DNA of 64,000 nucleotides from Marchantia polymorpha subsp. ruderalis (taxonomy: Eukaryota > Streptophyta > Marchantiopsida > Marchantiales > Marchantiaceae), in the NCBI GenBank assembly GCA_037833965.1, contig AP031351.1, forward strand, positions 2,678,501-2,742,500. The letters run 5' to 3'. The notes below the pieces were generated by a model that made no database searches, had not been told where the DNA came from, and saw nothing but the letters and a program-made list of their open reading frames with translations. Every line of letters starts with the position of its first letter. Position 1 is the stretch's first letter. Shown here one piece after another: positions 38,121 through 50,719 of this stretch. The translations under genes were made by a program, and so were the position numbers.

Positions 38121-39790
38121 AGAAATCATTAATGTGGAAATCAGATTCTTTCATTTGAAATAATTGTGGAGTACCACAGATGTGTTCACAAGAGTTACAA
38201 CACTGTGTGCTCTACTCATAGGAAAGCATGCCTTTTCTGAAACTACAACATTCCATGTATAAAGTGTGCTGCCCCCCATGATATATAACGTGCGAGGTAA
38301 TCTGTTGGACAATTTTCACCAAGCTGTGAAAGTTGATATATCCATACGTGTAAGGTTAATATGTAACAAACATGTGATTTTCTCGATTTTTGTGGGTTTA
38401 GGATAAAGAATCAAAGACATGTATTATACTTTCATAGGTAGCTTTTAATTGTTAGCTTTCAATCGGTCCTTGAGGATGGGTATTCCCTATCTCTAAAACG
38501 ATATCATTGGTAAGATGATTGAGGTATTTCACTGATCATATAATTACAAAGTGTGAAGCATTGCCATTGTATTATCAAACCGAGAAAAAATATACACAAT
38601 CGAGTCGATTAGAAAGTATACAAATATTGACCAGGTATCCACATCTTGTGCCACAACAAACACCACATCCACCATTGAAAAATACTTTTACTTGGTTCTT
38701 TAAAATAATCAACAAGTTACATGTACCTCTGTCGCATCTAAGATACTATAACCCTTGCAACTAAGTAAAGGAGATACTTATCCAAGCTACAGCATGACCT
38801 TGATCTGTTAAACAATATAGTAAGTTCAAAGGCCTAATGCAAAGTCAAGCCAGTGCTTACTAGCATGCATCATTGCTAAAATAGTGCGGTCCGTGGATAA
38901 AGTGGGAAATGATTGCATTTAATGTCCTACGTTAGACAAAAGATATTTCTATGGTATAATAAAATAGTATATATTAAGGAACTGGATGATAGTCATCCAC
39001 ATGCCTAACATATATCTAGGAGATATACAAATATAAAGTCACAACTAAAGAGTACAACAAAGAGCCTATAGGAGCAAAATAGTAAAAATATCCATACCAA
39101 ATCAAAAGAATGATTTTGTTTCATTGCAAAATCTTATGTCAGACATTTTAATTTTTCTGATCTAAAGATGTCATCTTTAAACATCAAATGACATGGAACA
39201 TGAGCAGAATGTACATGAAGTAATAACCTTGTGATATAATTGGAATGACAATACGTTAATATACCATATGCCACATGAGTATATTATATTTTGATAAGAT
39301 TATTTCATACCAATCTTTTTGGAAGGCGCTAGTTATCTCTCACTTATTTAATTAACTTTCACCCTAGTATTCGGTTTATCTGATGGGTCGAACACCTCGT
39401 AGTTGCTATTGCATCTCTATTACCCTGCATCGACCAAAAAGAAAATTGCGCATACTAGAGTGAGCGTTAATTAGGATAACTAGCCCCTTAATATTTTTTT
39501 CTAATGTCATGGTTATTACGTACATGATTGATTAATTGCACAACTTCATAATTGTTCGATGTGCACGGTGTGGACAACTTAGTTATGGTTAAAATTAAAA
39601 GAATATTGCATGACCATGGTAGATGTATCCACATTAAGCTGGATCATTAGACTTGCCTAGAACGATAATTTCGCTCTGGCTTTCTACTGATGCATAAGTG
39701 AGTAGCGAAGTAGACAAAAGCTCAAGTTGCTTCTCTACACCTCAATGTGCAAGATGAATCTTACGACAGCGTCTTCAAGGTCAGGACATC
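38121..39790. other. AT-rich intergenic DNA
   Basis: No recognisable gene, tandem repeat or transposon domain. An 81-codon plus frame at 38,519-38,764 has no domain I know. Confidence 0.4.
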
Positions 39791-41600
39791 ATCATACCCC
39801 TTCTGCTTCGTACGTTGGGAAATGCGCTTTCCTGTGACATCGCTTTCACGTTACAAATCTCGATCACAGCTGACACAAAGTGCTGGCCGCTTATCAGCGC
39901 GCTCGTGAGGAGGAGTTCGACGAGCTATGATGGGAAGGCCAGCTTATATGGATCGAGTCTGTTCACGTATGGGCTGATAAGTCTGATGAACATACGAGAG
40001 GCATGCGGGAGATAAGGCTCAGCAGGAGCGTATCTATCTGCTCCATTCTACAGTACTTGGCAGTACAATTACGTCCTGGCAAAAGGAGATTGTCGAGGTC
40101 TCGTCGGGCCGATTGTGGCAGGTGGCCTCACCTCATACGGAGCAACATTCCCTCCCACCAACTCTCCACCGGCCAGGTTCGACATAGCGAGCTGCTGTAA
40201 GCGCCCATCGGTAAAACTGACCAGACCAGTCGGCGATTCTCACTCCTCACAGGATTGAACCAAGTCTTCTCTCACGGCCTCTCAAAATGCTTCAGAAATC
40301 CCTGCGCAGCGTCTGGCTAGGCTACTCCGAGCCAGAAGGTTGCGCGATCCAAGCTGACATGCATGGTTCCGTTAATTCTCGGATAATTGCCCTGCTCTCG
40401 GAGTCCACTTCGGCAGCCGCTCAGCTGAGTGGGGTAGATCCGCAAGAGTGGCTCATGGAGAAAGTCAATGGGGTGAGCTGAGTGAGCCGAGATGTGGTTC
40501 TACACTCTTCAGACAGTTCTGAGGCTTTTCCCTTTTTTTGGGCTAAACGCTCACTTAGCCCGCGACTTAATAAACTTGAAAATAGACTTAGATAGTGCGA
40601 GCTCATAAGAGCAGATATGCTACGCTACATGATGCTGACCGAGACCCGACATGGGGCATAAACCAAAAACAGACCCTCAGGAGTGTAGTCGAACGAGAGC
40701 CAAAAACGAAGGAATTTTGGGCAGCTGTCCTGAGTAATCTGATGTCCCACATCGTCCACGTCGAAGCTATTCCTTCATCTGGGCATGGCATGCCTTGGAG
40801 GGTGGGTCCCAGTCTGAGTGGTGCACTTCTCTCTCTTTCTTCGTCCCGTAACATGAATTCTCCCCCGACCACTTCCTTCTCCATTCCCGAGGTCGCATGG
40901 CCCACAATGGTAAGTACAGAAGTCTGGTCTGCTTTACAAATATCGATCCACTGACTCTGGACCCAGTGTCGATACTGTACATTGATTCTGAGAAGTAAAT
41001 TAAATTTCACCGCTGTTGACCACTAACATGCCTTGCAATGTCGTCTTTTTCGGTCCCAGCTTCATCCGAGTCGGCAGTATTCGAGGTAGCCCGATCCCGG
41101 TGAGTGTTATCTTGCTCCCTCCCCTGTCGTTCCGACGTGCTCAAGTTGGGCATTCTCTCACTCAAAGTCGACTGCCTGTTGCATGTCTTTTGAAGTCTCG
41201 CTGCTGCATTCCTAAGGTTGATAAATGTCAACCTTGGAGTCTTCTTTCGGTGTTCCAATATGCTCATTTTGAGCCTTTAATGCCGTGTGAAGGATGGAAA
41301 ACATCGAGGTTGTCTGCCTTGGGTCCTCGAACGACCAACCTCTTATTGCAGTCAGACCATATCGCGTTTGTGAGGGAGGCGACCACAAATTGCGCAGCCA
41401 TCCGCGTCCCCTTCCAGATTACTCTATCGTCTATGTATTGCCTTGCTCCATACCGACAGATATAGACGTATGGCCATGGGCTCCGTACTTTGTGCGCGCT
41501 AGGACATTTGTACAAGATGTGAACCAACAATGCCTCGTCAAATCCGCATCGCTAACACTCAAGATCCACCATCCCTGATCGAGCTAATCTCGCGTTGACT
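39791..41600. other. Isolated GC-richer island of unknown nature
   Basis: This 1.8 kb block is clearly richer in G and C than either flank. It has several medium open frames on both strands: plus 40,287-40,481, 40,595-40,954 and 41,016-41,465; minus 40,603-41,010, and 41,264-41,530 followed with a 4-base overlap by 41,007-41,267. None shows a domain I recognise. The pair of overlapping minus frames could be a decayed mobile-element gene or an unknown gene; the plus frame at 40,595 ends near a good donor context (ATGGTAAGTA, near 40,908). I cannot decide which strand, if either, is coding. Confidence 0.35.
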
Positions 41601-41999
41601 TAGACTTCCACAAACTATTTGTACGTTACTTCTATTCTCTGGATATATTTGCAATCTCCCATTTAATATCGCATGAGGACAATGAATTGCAATTATAACC
41701 TTCTTCAGTGATAATTCATTAATAGTACAAAAGCAAACATATGTGAGTGTATATAATTTAATAAATGAATTTAGTCATAATTTAATAAAACTTCCTCTGT
41801 TTTTTATTACACGAAAACCTAGTATAGTTATCCAAAACTTGATTGAATGGTCATAACATATCAAAATCTTCTTATCATTTTGTTAGTCTATATAAGATTT
41901 ATTAGGTTCCAATTCAATCAATCTCATGCTTCTAACGTGACACTTCTAGCAGTTTCAAACTTTTGATACTATTCAAACCTTCGTTTACTTTGATCTAAT

Positions 42000-44600
42000 A
42001 TAACTAGAACAAGTAAGAAACACATGCTTTTCTAACTCTATATTTCTGCTCTCACATACAGTGCAGAAACATTCACTTCTATCAATGTGATGCCATCATC
42101 CTTCTTCAATATGTAAAATGTGAGATCCCGTTCTATGTCGTGCAATAATATGACATAAAAGAGTTGAAATCCTAGCAAGAAGATATCCTTGTTGACAGTA
42201 AACAAGCATAAACATATCCTGTGCAACGTGGTCATTGCTCCCAAGAGATTAGACGGTACTCATATGTCTTGTAACTTTTCCCATAAAAGCTTGCGAGACA
42301 CTATGTCAAAAGCTTTCTTGAAATCTATGAAGGCACAAAATAGAGCTTTACCTTGCATAAAACACGTAGAACCACAATATGATCGACAACGTTGTATGTT
42401 AGGCAAAAACCAGCTTGACCTCTTGATCTCTTCTGAAAACACTCTGTACATATATTCAACTTTGATTCCAACAACTTCCAAAACAACTTTGCAAAAACAC
42501 TTTTCACCATGATAGTTCGTTAGTTTGTCGCCATGTCTTTTCTATCTATTTGATCTCAAACATGGACTCTCAATTTACAAATGGTACCAAAAATTAAATA
42601 TTTGTTATGTCAAAGAGTTTGTAGATAAATCGGAAGAGAGTCTAGATCATTGACTATTGTCAATATCTTCAGAAGCAGAAGAATTCAAAGAGCTATAAAA
42701 TTGAGTGAATATGATACAACGCATGGGAGCATTGAAGTCACCAACTAGGAAGACATCCTCTTTGCTCTTATATTTGAGTACGACTCTAATGAAATGATTG
42801 GCTCCGGGTGCAAAAACGTGTGGAGTAGATTTGCATGGATTGTGTCGCAAAGTAACATATTGCCAGATAGCAATGAGATCTTCCAAGCACAAGACGTAAC
42901 CAATGTTATTGACCTCCAATATCTTGAGCTCCTAAATGAATGCCTGATAGAAGTTTAAATCTGATGAAAGTGACAATACCTCCATGTCCCCTTCCTGCGT
43001 GTTATCTTCACTGGTTCCATGTTGACCCCACCAAAGTGAATACTTGTAGCTCAGCAATAGTGTTATTTTCGTGTTCCCAAGTTTCCACAATGTTGATGAC
43101 GTCTTTCTTTTCCCCGATTGAATCGGCACTAACATACTTTGATGAGGACAATACTCAAATATTTCACACCAACACCATCTATTTTCTAGATTGCTATGTA
43201 GATGACTATCTTCTCTTTTGTGTGACAAACGCTCTACCATCGCGCAAATAAGCGACAAAACCTGACATTTGAGCCTCCTTAATCTTTCCAAGTTTCTTCC
43301 TTCTAGTTTTTACTTGCAATGGAGTAAGGTCAGTATACAACCATATTCTTTGTCTTTTGAAAATAGATGTGTTGGCCATGATCGTATCATGTGGAGACTG
43401 GTTGACAAACTTAACAAGAATGGCGTGAGGTTGTGTGCCAGTTTTTCCGAAACAATCCGGGCTAAGTGTGGATTTTCAACATGTAGTGTCAACTAATAAT
43501 TAAGTGATGACACTCTTCATATCTTCATTTTCTATTTCAGGTAAACAAGATATCATTCTTCTTACAAGATTATTGATTTGCATTTTTTATCTCTTGTTCT
43601 TGACTGAAAGAAATATGCGCAACATTAATGACCTTGACATACTACTTGAGTTTTAATTCTAAGGTGTCTACCATTGTGTGTAATCTTGGGCTACTAGGAA
43701 CTATAATTTTGTGAAGCTTTCAACTCTCATATTTGAGTATGAGCAAGAATGAGCTGGACAGTTTGTACCTTAAATTCTTGTCGAGGTTCATCAAGATCGT
43801 CCAAGATTGTTTGATACAACTTGAGTATTTCTTTTTGAGAGGCCATCAACACTCTTTTACACTTATTCTCAACCAATCAGAGTAGCTTATTTTTCATGTA
43901 GAACAATATCTCCTCTCCAAAATTGCGGACGATTCCTGGTGCCTTGAGAAGCTCCAAAATCTTCACTACTTCCACTTGTAGAAACTATGATCTTCCTCCC
44001 AAAAAAACCACGGGCACTCTATCACATGTGAATCGTAGACATTTGCTTTTGTAGCCGTCGCTATGTGTAGGATCACATTGCTTCATTACTCTAGATGTAT
44101 CAATGTCCGATCTTTTCCGCAATCATCGCTATATCCGTCGTCATCGCTAGCCCCTCACCACTTCATTACCTCCGACAGACAGCACATCAACCTTGATTTA
44201 AGTTTTATTGAATGTTTTCCTTACATTTGAAAAGCCATAGCGATTGGCAGTTCACCTTCGCATGTTGACGTTCTCATCACCAGCCACATTCTATTTCGTG
44301 CGCATTCAATCTCTCTTCAAATCTTTCATTGCATTCATCTTGCTCCACCCTCCTTCAACTTCCTCCAAAATCACATTGAAGAGAATATGCTGACAAATCG
44401 CATCTCGTACATCGTATTACTTTGCCGTTGCTATTACAGCTTGTGGTCACTTCGCCTCCGCACGGCACTCCCTCCCTCGCTCTTCCTTTGAGAGAGAGAG
44501 TTACATGAACCGTCGTAGCCATTGCAGTCTCAAGCAGTGTGATGGCCGACAGGAAGATGAAGAAGGAGCCAAGTCCACCGGGCTTTGACTAGAACAGTGT
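42000..44600 (-). mobile_element. Degenerate LINE (non-LTR retrotransposon), minus strand
   Basis: Read leftward, protein fragments appear in LINE order. Near 43,700-44,000 is a helix-rich stretch of possible ORF1 type. Fragments that may belong to the endonuclease follow at 43,290-42,930. A clear APE-type endonuclease motif, VFLVGDFNA, lies near 42,750. The reverse-transcriptase block AFIDFKKAFD with nearby VDHIVVLRVL lies at 42,270-42,440, and a further RT-like stretch at 42,040-42,244. Frames change between fragments and stops interrupt them. GDFNA to AFIDFKKAFD spans only about 430 bp, against roughly 1 kb in intact L1-type elements, so part of the body is deleted. No poly-A tail or target duplication could be fixed, so the ends are approximate; the right end abuts the LTR remnant. 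Confidence 0.75.
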
Positions 44601-46059
44601 GTTTGTAAGAATACGCAAAATCCAACGACCTTCTAACTTCAAAGTTTTTGAGTATCTTTTGGTACTATAAATAGAGAAGCTCAAAATATCCAACTAGGTA
44701 CATATTCTTCATGTTATCAATACTACTTTTATTTTTTTACTTTGAATACTATTTGAAGTCTTGTATGCGTTGCCATCTGCAATAGCTTGACGATAGTTCA
44801 CTATCAATCTAGTCTCTAGCTCATGCGTTGATTTAAAAAAAATAAAAAAAACATAAATAATCAGCTTTTGAGTTTTTACTTTTTGTGATCATTTCAAGAG
44901 TACACGATCCAAAGATTTGCTATTTCATTTATTTATGAACCTGTGATCATATCAAATTCAAGATGGTTGATGCTTCCAACATCCGGATACACGACGTGAA
45001 AGTTCAAGAACTACAATACAAAAAATGTCAATAAAAATTGTCATTAAAAAACTCTAAGTTGTTTGCGTTGCAATCTTTATTTTAGCTCCCATAGCGAATT
45101 CTGTTCAACAAGCGTTACAAATAAGCTTGCAAGATAAGTTTGAGTTGTCTTTTATTTTAAGCAAACAAATATTCAAAAAAAAAACACAAGTCAAAGGCAT
45201 TGAATCATTATTCATCAAAATTGTTTTACTTTTGTTTTTGTTATTATTGAAACATGATTCTTCACTTCTTGGAGACTTTGTTTAATTTTTGGAAAAATTC
45301 AGTCAGAAGTTTGGAGAAAAAGATCAAGGTTTTATAGAAAATAAAGTTCAAACACATAACAACAATTGAGGTTAGCTTTAGCATTTGTTGCAAAATTTCA
45401 ACAACTTGCTTGTGATTTTGATTGATATGAGAAGGCTCTCATCATCATGTTTTGATGTAAATCAACATCAATATTAAAACCTTATTGCTGAATTTACCGA
45501 CATCAACTGCTATGTTAGAATCCATTACTCAATCAATCAACAACAACAATTGCTTTTTGGATCATGGCGAACGGATTACACAACTCAAGACCGTGAAACA
45601 TTATCAAGCATTTTTACCTCAAAGCTCATGCAAATTGATAATTCAAAAACATCAAAAGATAAAAGCAAATAAATCTTGAAAGCAAAATTCAATAATCTCT
45701 TAAGATAAAGTTTGACTTTTGTGTCGCAATTTGAAGACTCATTGATCAAGCAATGACCTTGATTATTCTTGTGTTGGACATTTTTTCAAAAGTAACAACG
45801 TCAACAAGTTAACATATAGCTTAAAATTGCCATCATTTATAAAATTTCATACAATGTTTCATGTTTATTTGCTTGAACCGTTCCAAAAAACAATTTTTTT
45901 AAGACGGTTGCTAGCATCTCCATCACCAATTGAGATTAACAATAAAGAACAATTTGATGATTAAAATATCTTGTACATTGGTAAGGCTATGAAATAAACA
46001 AACGAACTTGAATACCTGCTACTAATCTTGCTAAAACTTCCAAAATGATAATAAAATTT

Positions 46060-46585
46060 CATCGTCAATACTGGACAAAACAGAGTATCAAAGATATATG
46101 AATTCAACACGTTCGGATGAACACAATCATTGAATCAAACATCGTCAATACTCGATAAAACAAGTGTCAAAGATATTTGAATTAGAGTCCTGCAATGGGA
46201 ATCCATATCTATGAATAAATGGATGGATACTGGGTATGAACTAGGATGCATGGATGGGTTATGGGTTTATGCAAAGAATCGGTGGTTAATGGATTAGTAT
46301 GACTTAAACTAAGCTCGCTGATGAAGTGTAATTAAGAGCTCTTGAATTAAGTGTAAAAAATAACAATGATGGGCTGATGGATTTGAATTGGATATGAAGT
46401 CATGAGTAATGGATGTATAAAAGTTGTCATGGATGGATAATGGGTACAGTTGATCCATTCATGTGTATGAGTTGAGTATGGGTAAGGTTTTGAAGCTCAA
46501 TGCATGATTTTGATTTGAATCTAACACGTTTGGATCAACACAATCATCGAATCATTCTGTAAACATAATCATCGAATCATGTTGT
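46060..46585. repeat. Roughly 80-bp tandem duplication, second copy split by a hAT-like insertion
   Basis: ATCGTCAATACT...AAAGATAT at about 46,060 is repeated at about 46,141. The second copy runs up to the hAT-like element at 46,183 and resumes after 46,512 (AACACGTTTGGATCAACACA against AACACGTTCGGATGAACACA in copy one). The first copy is thus an ancestral, uninserted version of the target. A shorter 26-bp tandem unit (AATCATCGAATCAT) follows at about 46,535-46,590. Confidence 0.8.
46183..46512. mobile_element. Non-autonomous hAT-like DNA element, copy 2 (330 bp), exact 8-bp target duplication
   Basis: The octamer ATTTGAAT occurs directly on both sides (46,175-46,182 and 46,513-46,520). Ends are imperfectly inverted (TAGAGTCCTGCA against CAAAATCATGCA read inward from the right). 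The interior is a series of ATGGATGG/TGGGTATG-type motifs like the arms of copy 1 at 20,426. No transposase frame is present. It lies within the Gypsy remnant, so it inserted later. Target length and end structure fit the hAT superfamily. Confidence 0.8.
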
Positions 46586-46788
46586 AAACATGTGACTCCC
46601 ACATGGACTTCTTATAATAGAAATTTAATTTCTATTTTTGATAAAATAGATAGAATAAATCATGAAATTCATAAAAATATAGTAGTGATGAAGGTGTGAA
46701 CACGTGCTAACTTTCTAACCTTTGAGGATGTGCAGAAGTTGGAGACAATAACTCTTTCTAACTCTGGAGTTTCTCAGTATCGTCCTAG

Positions 46789-46790
<2 letters not shown>

Positions 46791-46823
<33 letters not shown>
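46791..46823. repeat. AT dinucleotide microsatellite
   Basis: About 33 bases of alternating AT within the right LTR-like flank of the Gypsy remnant; absent from the left flank, so it expanded after the two diverged. Confidence 0.95.
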
Positions 46824-46827
<4 letters not shown>

Positions 46828-46972
46828 TTGAACTCTATTTTATCACTTTCGTCAACATTAGTTGTACATACTATTTTACTTATCAATACTTCTTTTAGTT
46901 TTTTCGCCTTGAGCGTTATTACTTTCAGTTTTTTCAAATGAGAGTTATTCCGAATCTTATGTGAATTGCCAT

Positions 46973-48200
46973 ACTCAACATGATGATAATGAGCTTGGAC
47001 TTGGTATGAATCAAACTATTTATGTTCATCATTAGCTTATTTTCAGATTTTGAATATGTTACTAACTTGTTAGTACTTGAATGTCTTGCATCATGTTGGA
47101 ACTTGATATGGATATGATTATTAGTGATTTATGATTAATTAATAAAATCTATTTTTTCCAAAACTATATGCGTGTGTATTGATTTATTTATTAGAGTAAA
47201 TGGAGGAACACATGTATATAAAAGAGATGAAAAGATTACATCAAACATAAACAAAAATATAAGTATATGAGACTACATAGCTATATCATCTACTATGCTC
47301 AATCTATCTACAATTTATAACATCCCCAAACAAACATGATGTAATTACTTTGGAGAAAATTACTTTATGGTACTCCATTGGAACACAAATTGCTTGATGA
47401 GATCTATCACGTTTTTTTTTACTTGATGGGATCCCACTGAAGGCACATTAACACGAAGTTCTTGTAATAACCTTGAGATCAACGCGAGTGCAAACACTAG
47501 TTCCAACACTAATCTGAGATGGTAGTGGATGTTGGACAAATGAGAGAGCATTCAAGAGCAGAGAAGTTAGAACTATGTTATCTCTTGTGTTAGAGGAGAA
47601 TCGATACTCCTGTACCGAGCCATCGGCACTTGAAAGCTGCGAGCTGCTCTACACATTTAATTCAAGTACTCATTGATGAGCTTCTTGTATTTTCAGAACC
47701 TTCACGCATACCCGCTTCAATAGTGTGTGAGAAATCATAGTAATTCGCATGACATAAATTCTTTGTTTAGCAAGGAGTTGGACTTTGAGAGAATTCATTC
47801 TTGAAACAAACATCTTATTCTATTTTGCAAACTAGAATAGAATTTTGAGCCATCAAATTGAAATCCAATCCAACATTAGTGCTAGGATTTCAAGTTCATC
47901 CGCGAAGTTGGTCACAAAAATAGTAAAATAGATTGAACAAAGTTAGAATTTGCAAGCGAACACTTCTCCACACCGTAGTTAGTAGGAGTATTAACATTAA
48001 CTTTTTTTAGAACTTGGTGGGAGTTCCATATTGTAAAACCAAACCTAATGGATCACATCAAACAATTTACTCAATTACTTTCTAAAGATTTGCTATTGTA
48101 TTTATAGTGGATATCTATAGCACTATAATATGTTTTAGATGGTTTAGGTAAGACTAATACTCGATGAACATGGACTGTCAGTAAGGACTGAGAGTAAAGG
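46973..48200. other. Intergenic, repeat-like DNA
   Basis: AT-rich with a modestly GC-richer stretch at 47,380-47,650. Its minus strand has an open frame of 63 codons (47,360-47,551) followed by possible polyadenylation-like sequence, which might be the tail of an old retroelement. Nothing certain. Confidence 0.3.
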
Positions 48201-48631
48201 GAGTCGCGGTGAGACGTCACGGCCGGTCTGGCGCGTCGCGATTCCACTTTGGCGACGGCGCGGCCCAAATCGAGCTCACAATGTCGATTGCCTTCAATTC
48301 TGTGCATGCTCCAGTGCCGGTCTCTCCAACCCTTCCCTTCAGCAACTACATTTTGAGGTCGGGCTTGCATTCGCGCAGTATTGCAGCGTAGTACTCGCAG
48401 GGAGGAGTTGCTGCTCGCAGCCAGAATTTGGATTGGAGCTGTTTGGGACGTCTAACAATTCGGCGGTAGAAGCTGTTGAAGATTGATCAGGTAGTCTTGC
48501 GAAGTTGAGCGGAATGGATTGGTCGGGCGAGTCGGAGTATGAACTGTGAGCGGTGAATTGGACCTGCGGCAACAAGTCCACGAGCGAGAACTCGAAAACG
48601 TCTGAAAGAGAGCGTTGCAAGCGAAAGGAAC
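48201..48631 (+). promoter_or_regulatory. Upstream/leader region of the ABCI10-like gene
   Basis: A short GC-richer block directly ahead of the start codon, parallel to the upstream regions of the other genes here but only about 430 bp long. No core promoter motif could be fixed. Confidence 0.4.
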
Positions 48632-50719
48632 ATGGCGCTGGTCGGGAAAGGGAATTTTTTGAGCTTGGAGCCTGGACAGTCTGTGAGATGCATAGCTTCA
48701 TGTGCAAAACCTGTATCTCGCCCGTTTAGGGCTTTAGCTGCGGGAAAATGGTCAAATGTGGGAGACCTTTGCAGTAGAAGTATTCATACTCGTCGTGTTG
48801 CCCGTGTGGATGAATTTGAGATCTTCGGAATTTCGAGGGTGCGGCAGGTAAGACAGAGACTTCGTATGCAGAACAGGTTTATGGCTCAGTCAGACATGGT
48901 CACGCCGGAGCGCGGTGAGAACGAGGATGCTACGGGGGCCCACGCGACAGAGAAACCAATGCCAGAGAGTATGTCCGTGCCCCTTTGACGTCGGGATTGT
49001 AAAATTTAGTCCTCTATCTTTTCAGTTGAGCTGACGCGCGTCCTGCCCTGCCCTGAAAAGTGTATCTAGACGAGTGCTCTGAACTGCCATAATTCTGGAG
49101 ATTCTGAATCCACACAATCCTTGATGTGATTCAGGGATATACGGTTTGAAGATGGAAAAAATTCCTGATTTGAGCTTTAGTTGTCTGAGTTTTCTGCTCT
49201 TCCTATCTTCTTCCTTCCTTCCTTATGAACTGCAATATGATCATGACGCTCAAACCATCTCGTTACAAATCATGGCGAGAACGTATTCTCGTCCCCCAGG
49301 AGCTTCTGGAAATGACAGAAGTTCTGTAATTTGGCAGGGGTAGCGGAGATTAAAGGGGAGCCCAGCTCCGCCTTTGCGGTGGCCATTCGAAACTTGGGCT
49401 TAAATGTAAAAAATGAAAAAGGGGAAATTCCTGTGTTGAAGGATTGTTCGCTAAACGTTCCGGAGGGTCAATTGTGGATGCTATTAGGACCAAATGGGTG
49501 TGGAAAATCTACTTTGCTCAAGGCCAGTCCCTCCTCTAATTTCTTCTCCTCAGGTACCGAGTAAAGCAAATCTGAAAATATGTAACAATTTTCTGAACTA
49601 TGCCCATACAAAGCAGAGATAATGTTGATGATCTTTCTGTTGAGCTGGTTGCAGGCAATGGCTGGATTATTGAAGCCGAATCGTGGTAAAATGTTCGTAA
49701 TTGGCCCTAGGAGTTTTGTCTTTCAGAATCCAGATCATCAGGTACTCGCGTGTGATTGGCTGAATTGAAAGATTGTGCTCTCAGTATTTTTTACTTCATA
49801 TACACTTCTGACGGTTTTTATTACTTTACTCGTCAGGTTGTCATGCCAACCGCCGAAGCAGATGTTGCCTTCGGTTTGGGGCGCTTCGAATTGTCGATTG
49901 AGGAAGTGCGAGAAAGAGTTCATAACTCTCTAAAAGCTGTTGGGATGGACAGCTATGCTCAGGTATATATAGAGTGTATTACAACTTCTTCTTTCAAGTA
50001 AGAAACTTTTTATATCAATAATGACAACCTTATTTGTCAGGCTGATCGTCTCTTTGCCTGAGTCGAACGTAAGGGTTAAACCCATTGTAAGGAAGCGTAT
50101 GTACTCATCATCGAGTATATAACGAACAAGAATCTGACAGTTTGTCCAATTGAAGACCGTGTGGCTCAACTTGTTGCGTGGGACTAACACTTGCCTTTGC
50201 CCAGAAGAAGTACTGTGAGGAGGTGCTTCTAACATCGTAAGATCGAGAAGTCATGGGTACTGATGCCAAAACGCAATGTGCAGAGGCCAGTACAAACTCT
50301 TAGTGGGGGACAAAAGCAGCGCATTGCAATAGCAGGAGCTCTGGCAGAATCAAGCCGCTTGCTGCTTCTTGATGAACTCACTACATATTTAGACAGAGGC
50401 GATCAGGTAGTGCATCTTGTCTACAATATCATTGTGCTCATGGCATCTCCTTTACCTGTCGCCTAGTTGCGTGAACCTGATCGGTGTGTTTATTGCTCAT
50501 CAGATCGGGGTTTTGGAGGCCGTCCGTCAGGTGGTCGGTGTTGAACAAAAAGTTACAGCTTTGTGGGTTACCCATAGACTTGAGGAGCTAGAGTACGCCG
50601 ATGGAGCAGCTTACATGGAGAATGGAAGGGTTGTTCTTAGTGGTAGTGTAGCTGAAATTGAAGCATATATCAAAAGAAAACAAGCGCAGTTTTACAGTGA
50701 GCAGGAAATGTTGAGATGA
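48632..50719 (+). CDS. ABCI10: Plastid ABC ATPase of the ABCI10/ECF (CbiO-like) type, six exons
   Basis: Soluble ABC ATPase expected to pair with another ECF-type ATPase and a membrane subunit in the chloroplast envelope; in Arabidopsis ABCI10 is essential for plastid development. Exons: 48,632-48,914, 49,338-49,522, 49,655-49,741, 49,837-49,962, 50,284-50,406, 50,504-50,719, in phase, giving 339 residues. Residues 1-94 are a basic, Ser/Arg-rich leader, as expected of a transit peptide. Walker A is GPNGCGKST (145-153), the Q-loop Gln lies in FVFQNPDHQ (about 180), the signature is LSGGQ (233-237), Walker B is LLLLDE (to 258) and the H-loop is VTHR (His 292). The tail [14 protein letters not shown] is typical of the family. 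The exon 2 donor is not GT: after AAG at 49,522 the intron starts GCCAGT. The first exon rests on the donor CGCG|GTGAGA and on phase; it is less certain than the rest. Confidence 0.88.

Larger units (their letters stand above)
44630..46972 (+). mobile_element. Fossil Ty3/Gypsy LTR retrotransposon remnant
   Basis: Two related flanks look like diverged LTR parts: about 44,630-44,775 and about 46,753-46,972. They share the order TTCTAACT, GAGTAT/CAGTAT, TTATCAATACT and GTTGCCAT/ATTGCCAT, with a TATAAATAG promoter-like motif in the left one. Between them, about 45,850-46,000, is a stretch resembling the integrase tail that leads into the chromodomain of plant chromoviruses (FHVYLLEP, SPSPIEIN). 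The element is broken, with many interruptions, and looks old. Its left end seems cut at the LINE junction, and a hAT-like element sits inside it near the 3' end. Family assignment rests on the integrase-tail motif; the LTR pairing is by eye. Confidence 0.5.
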
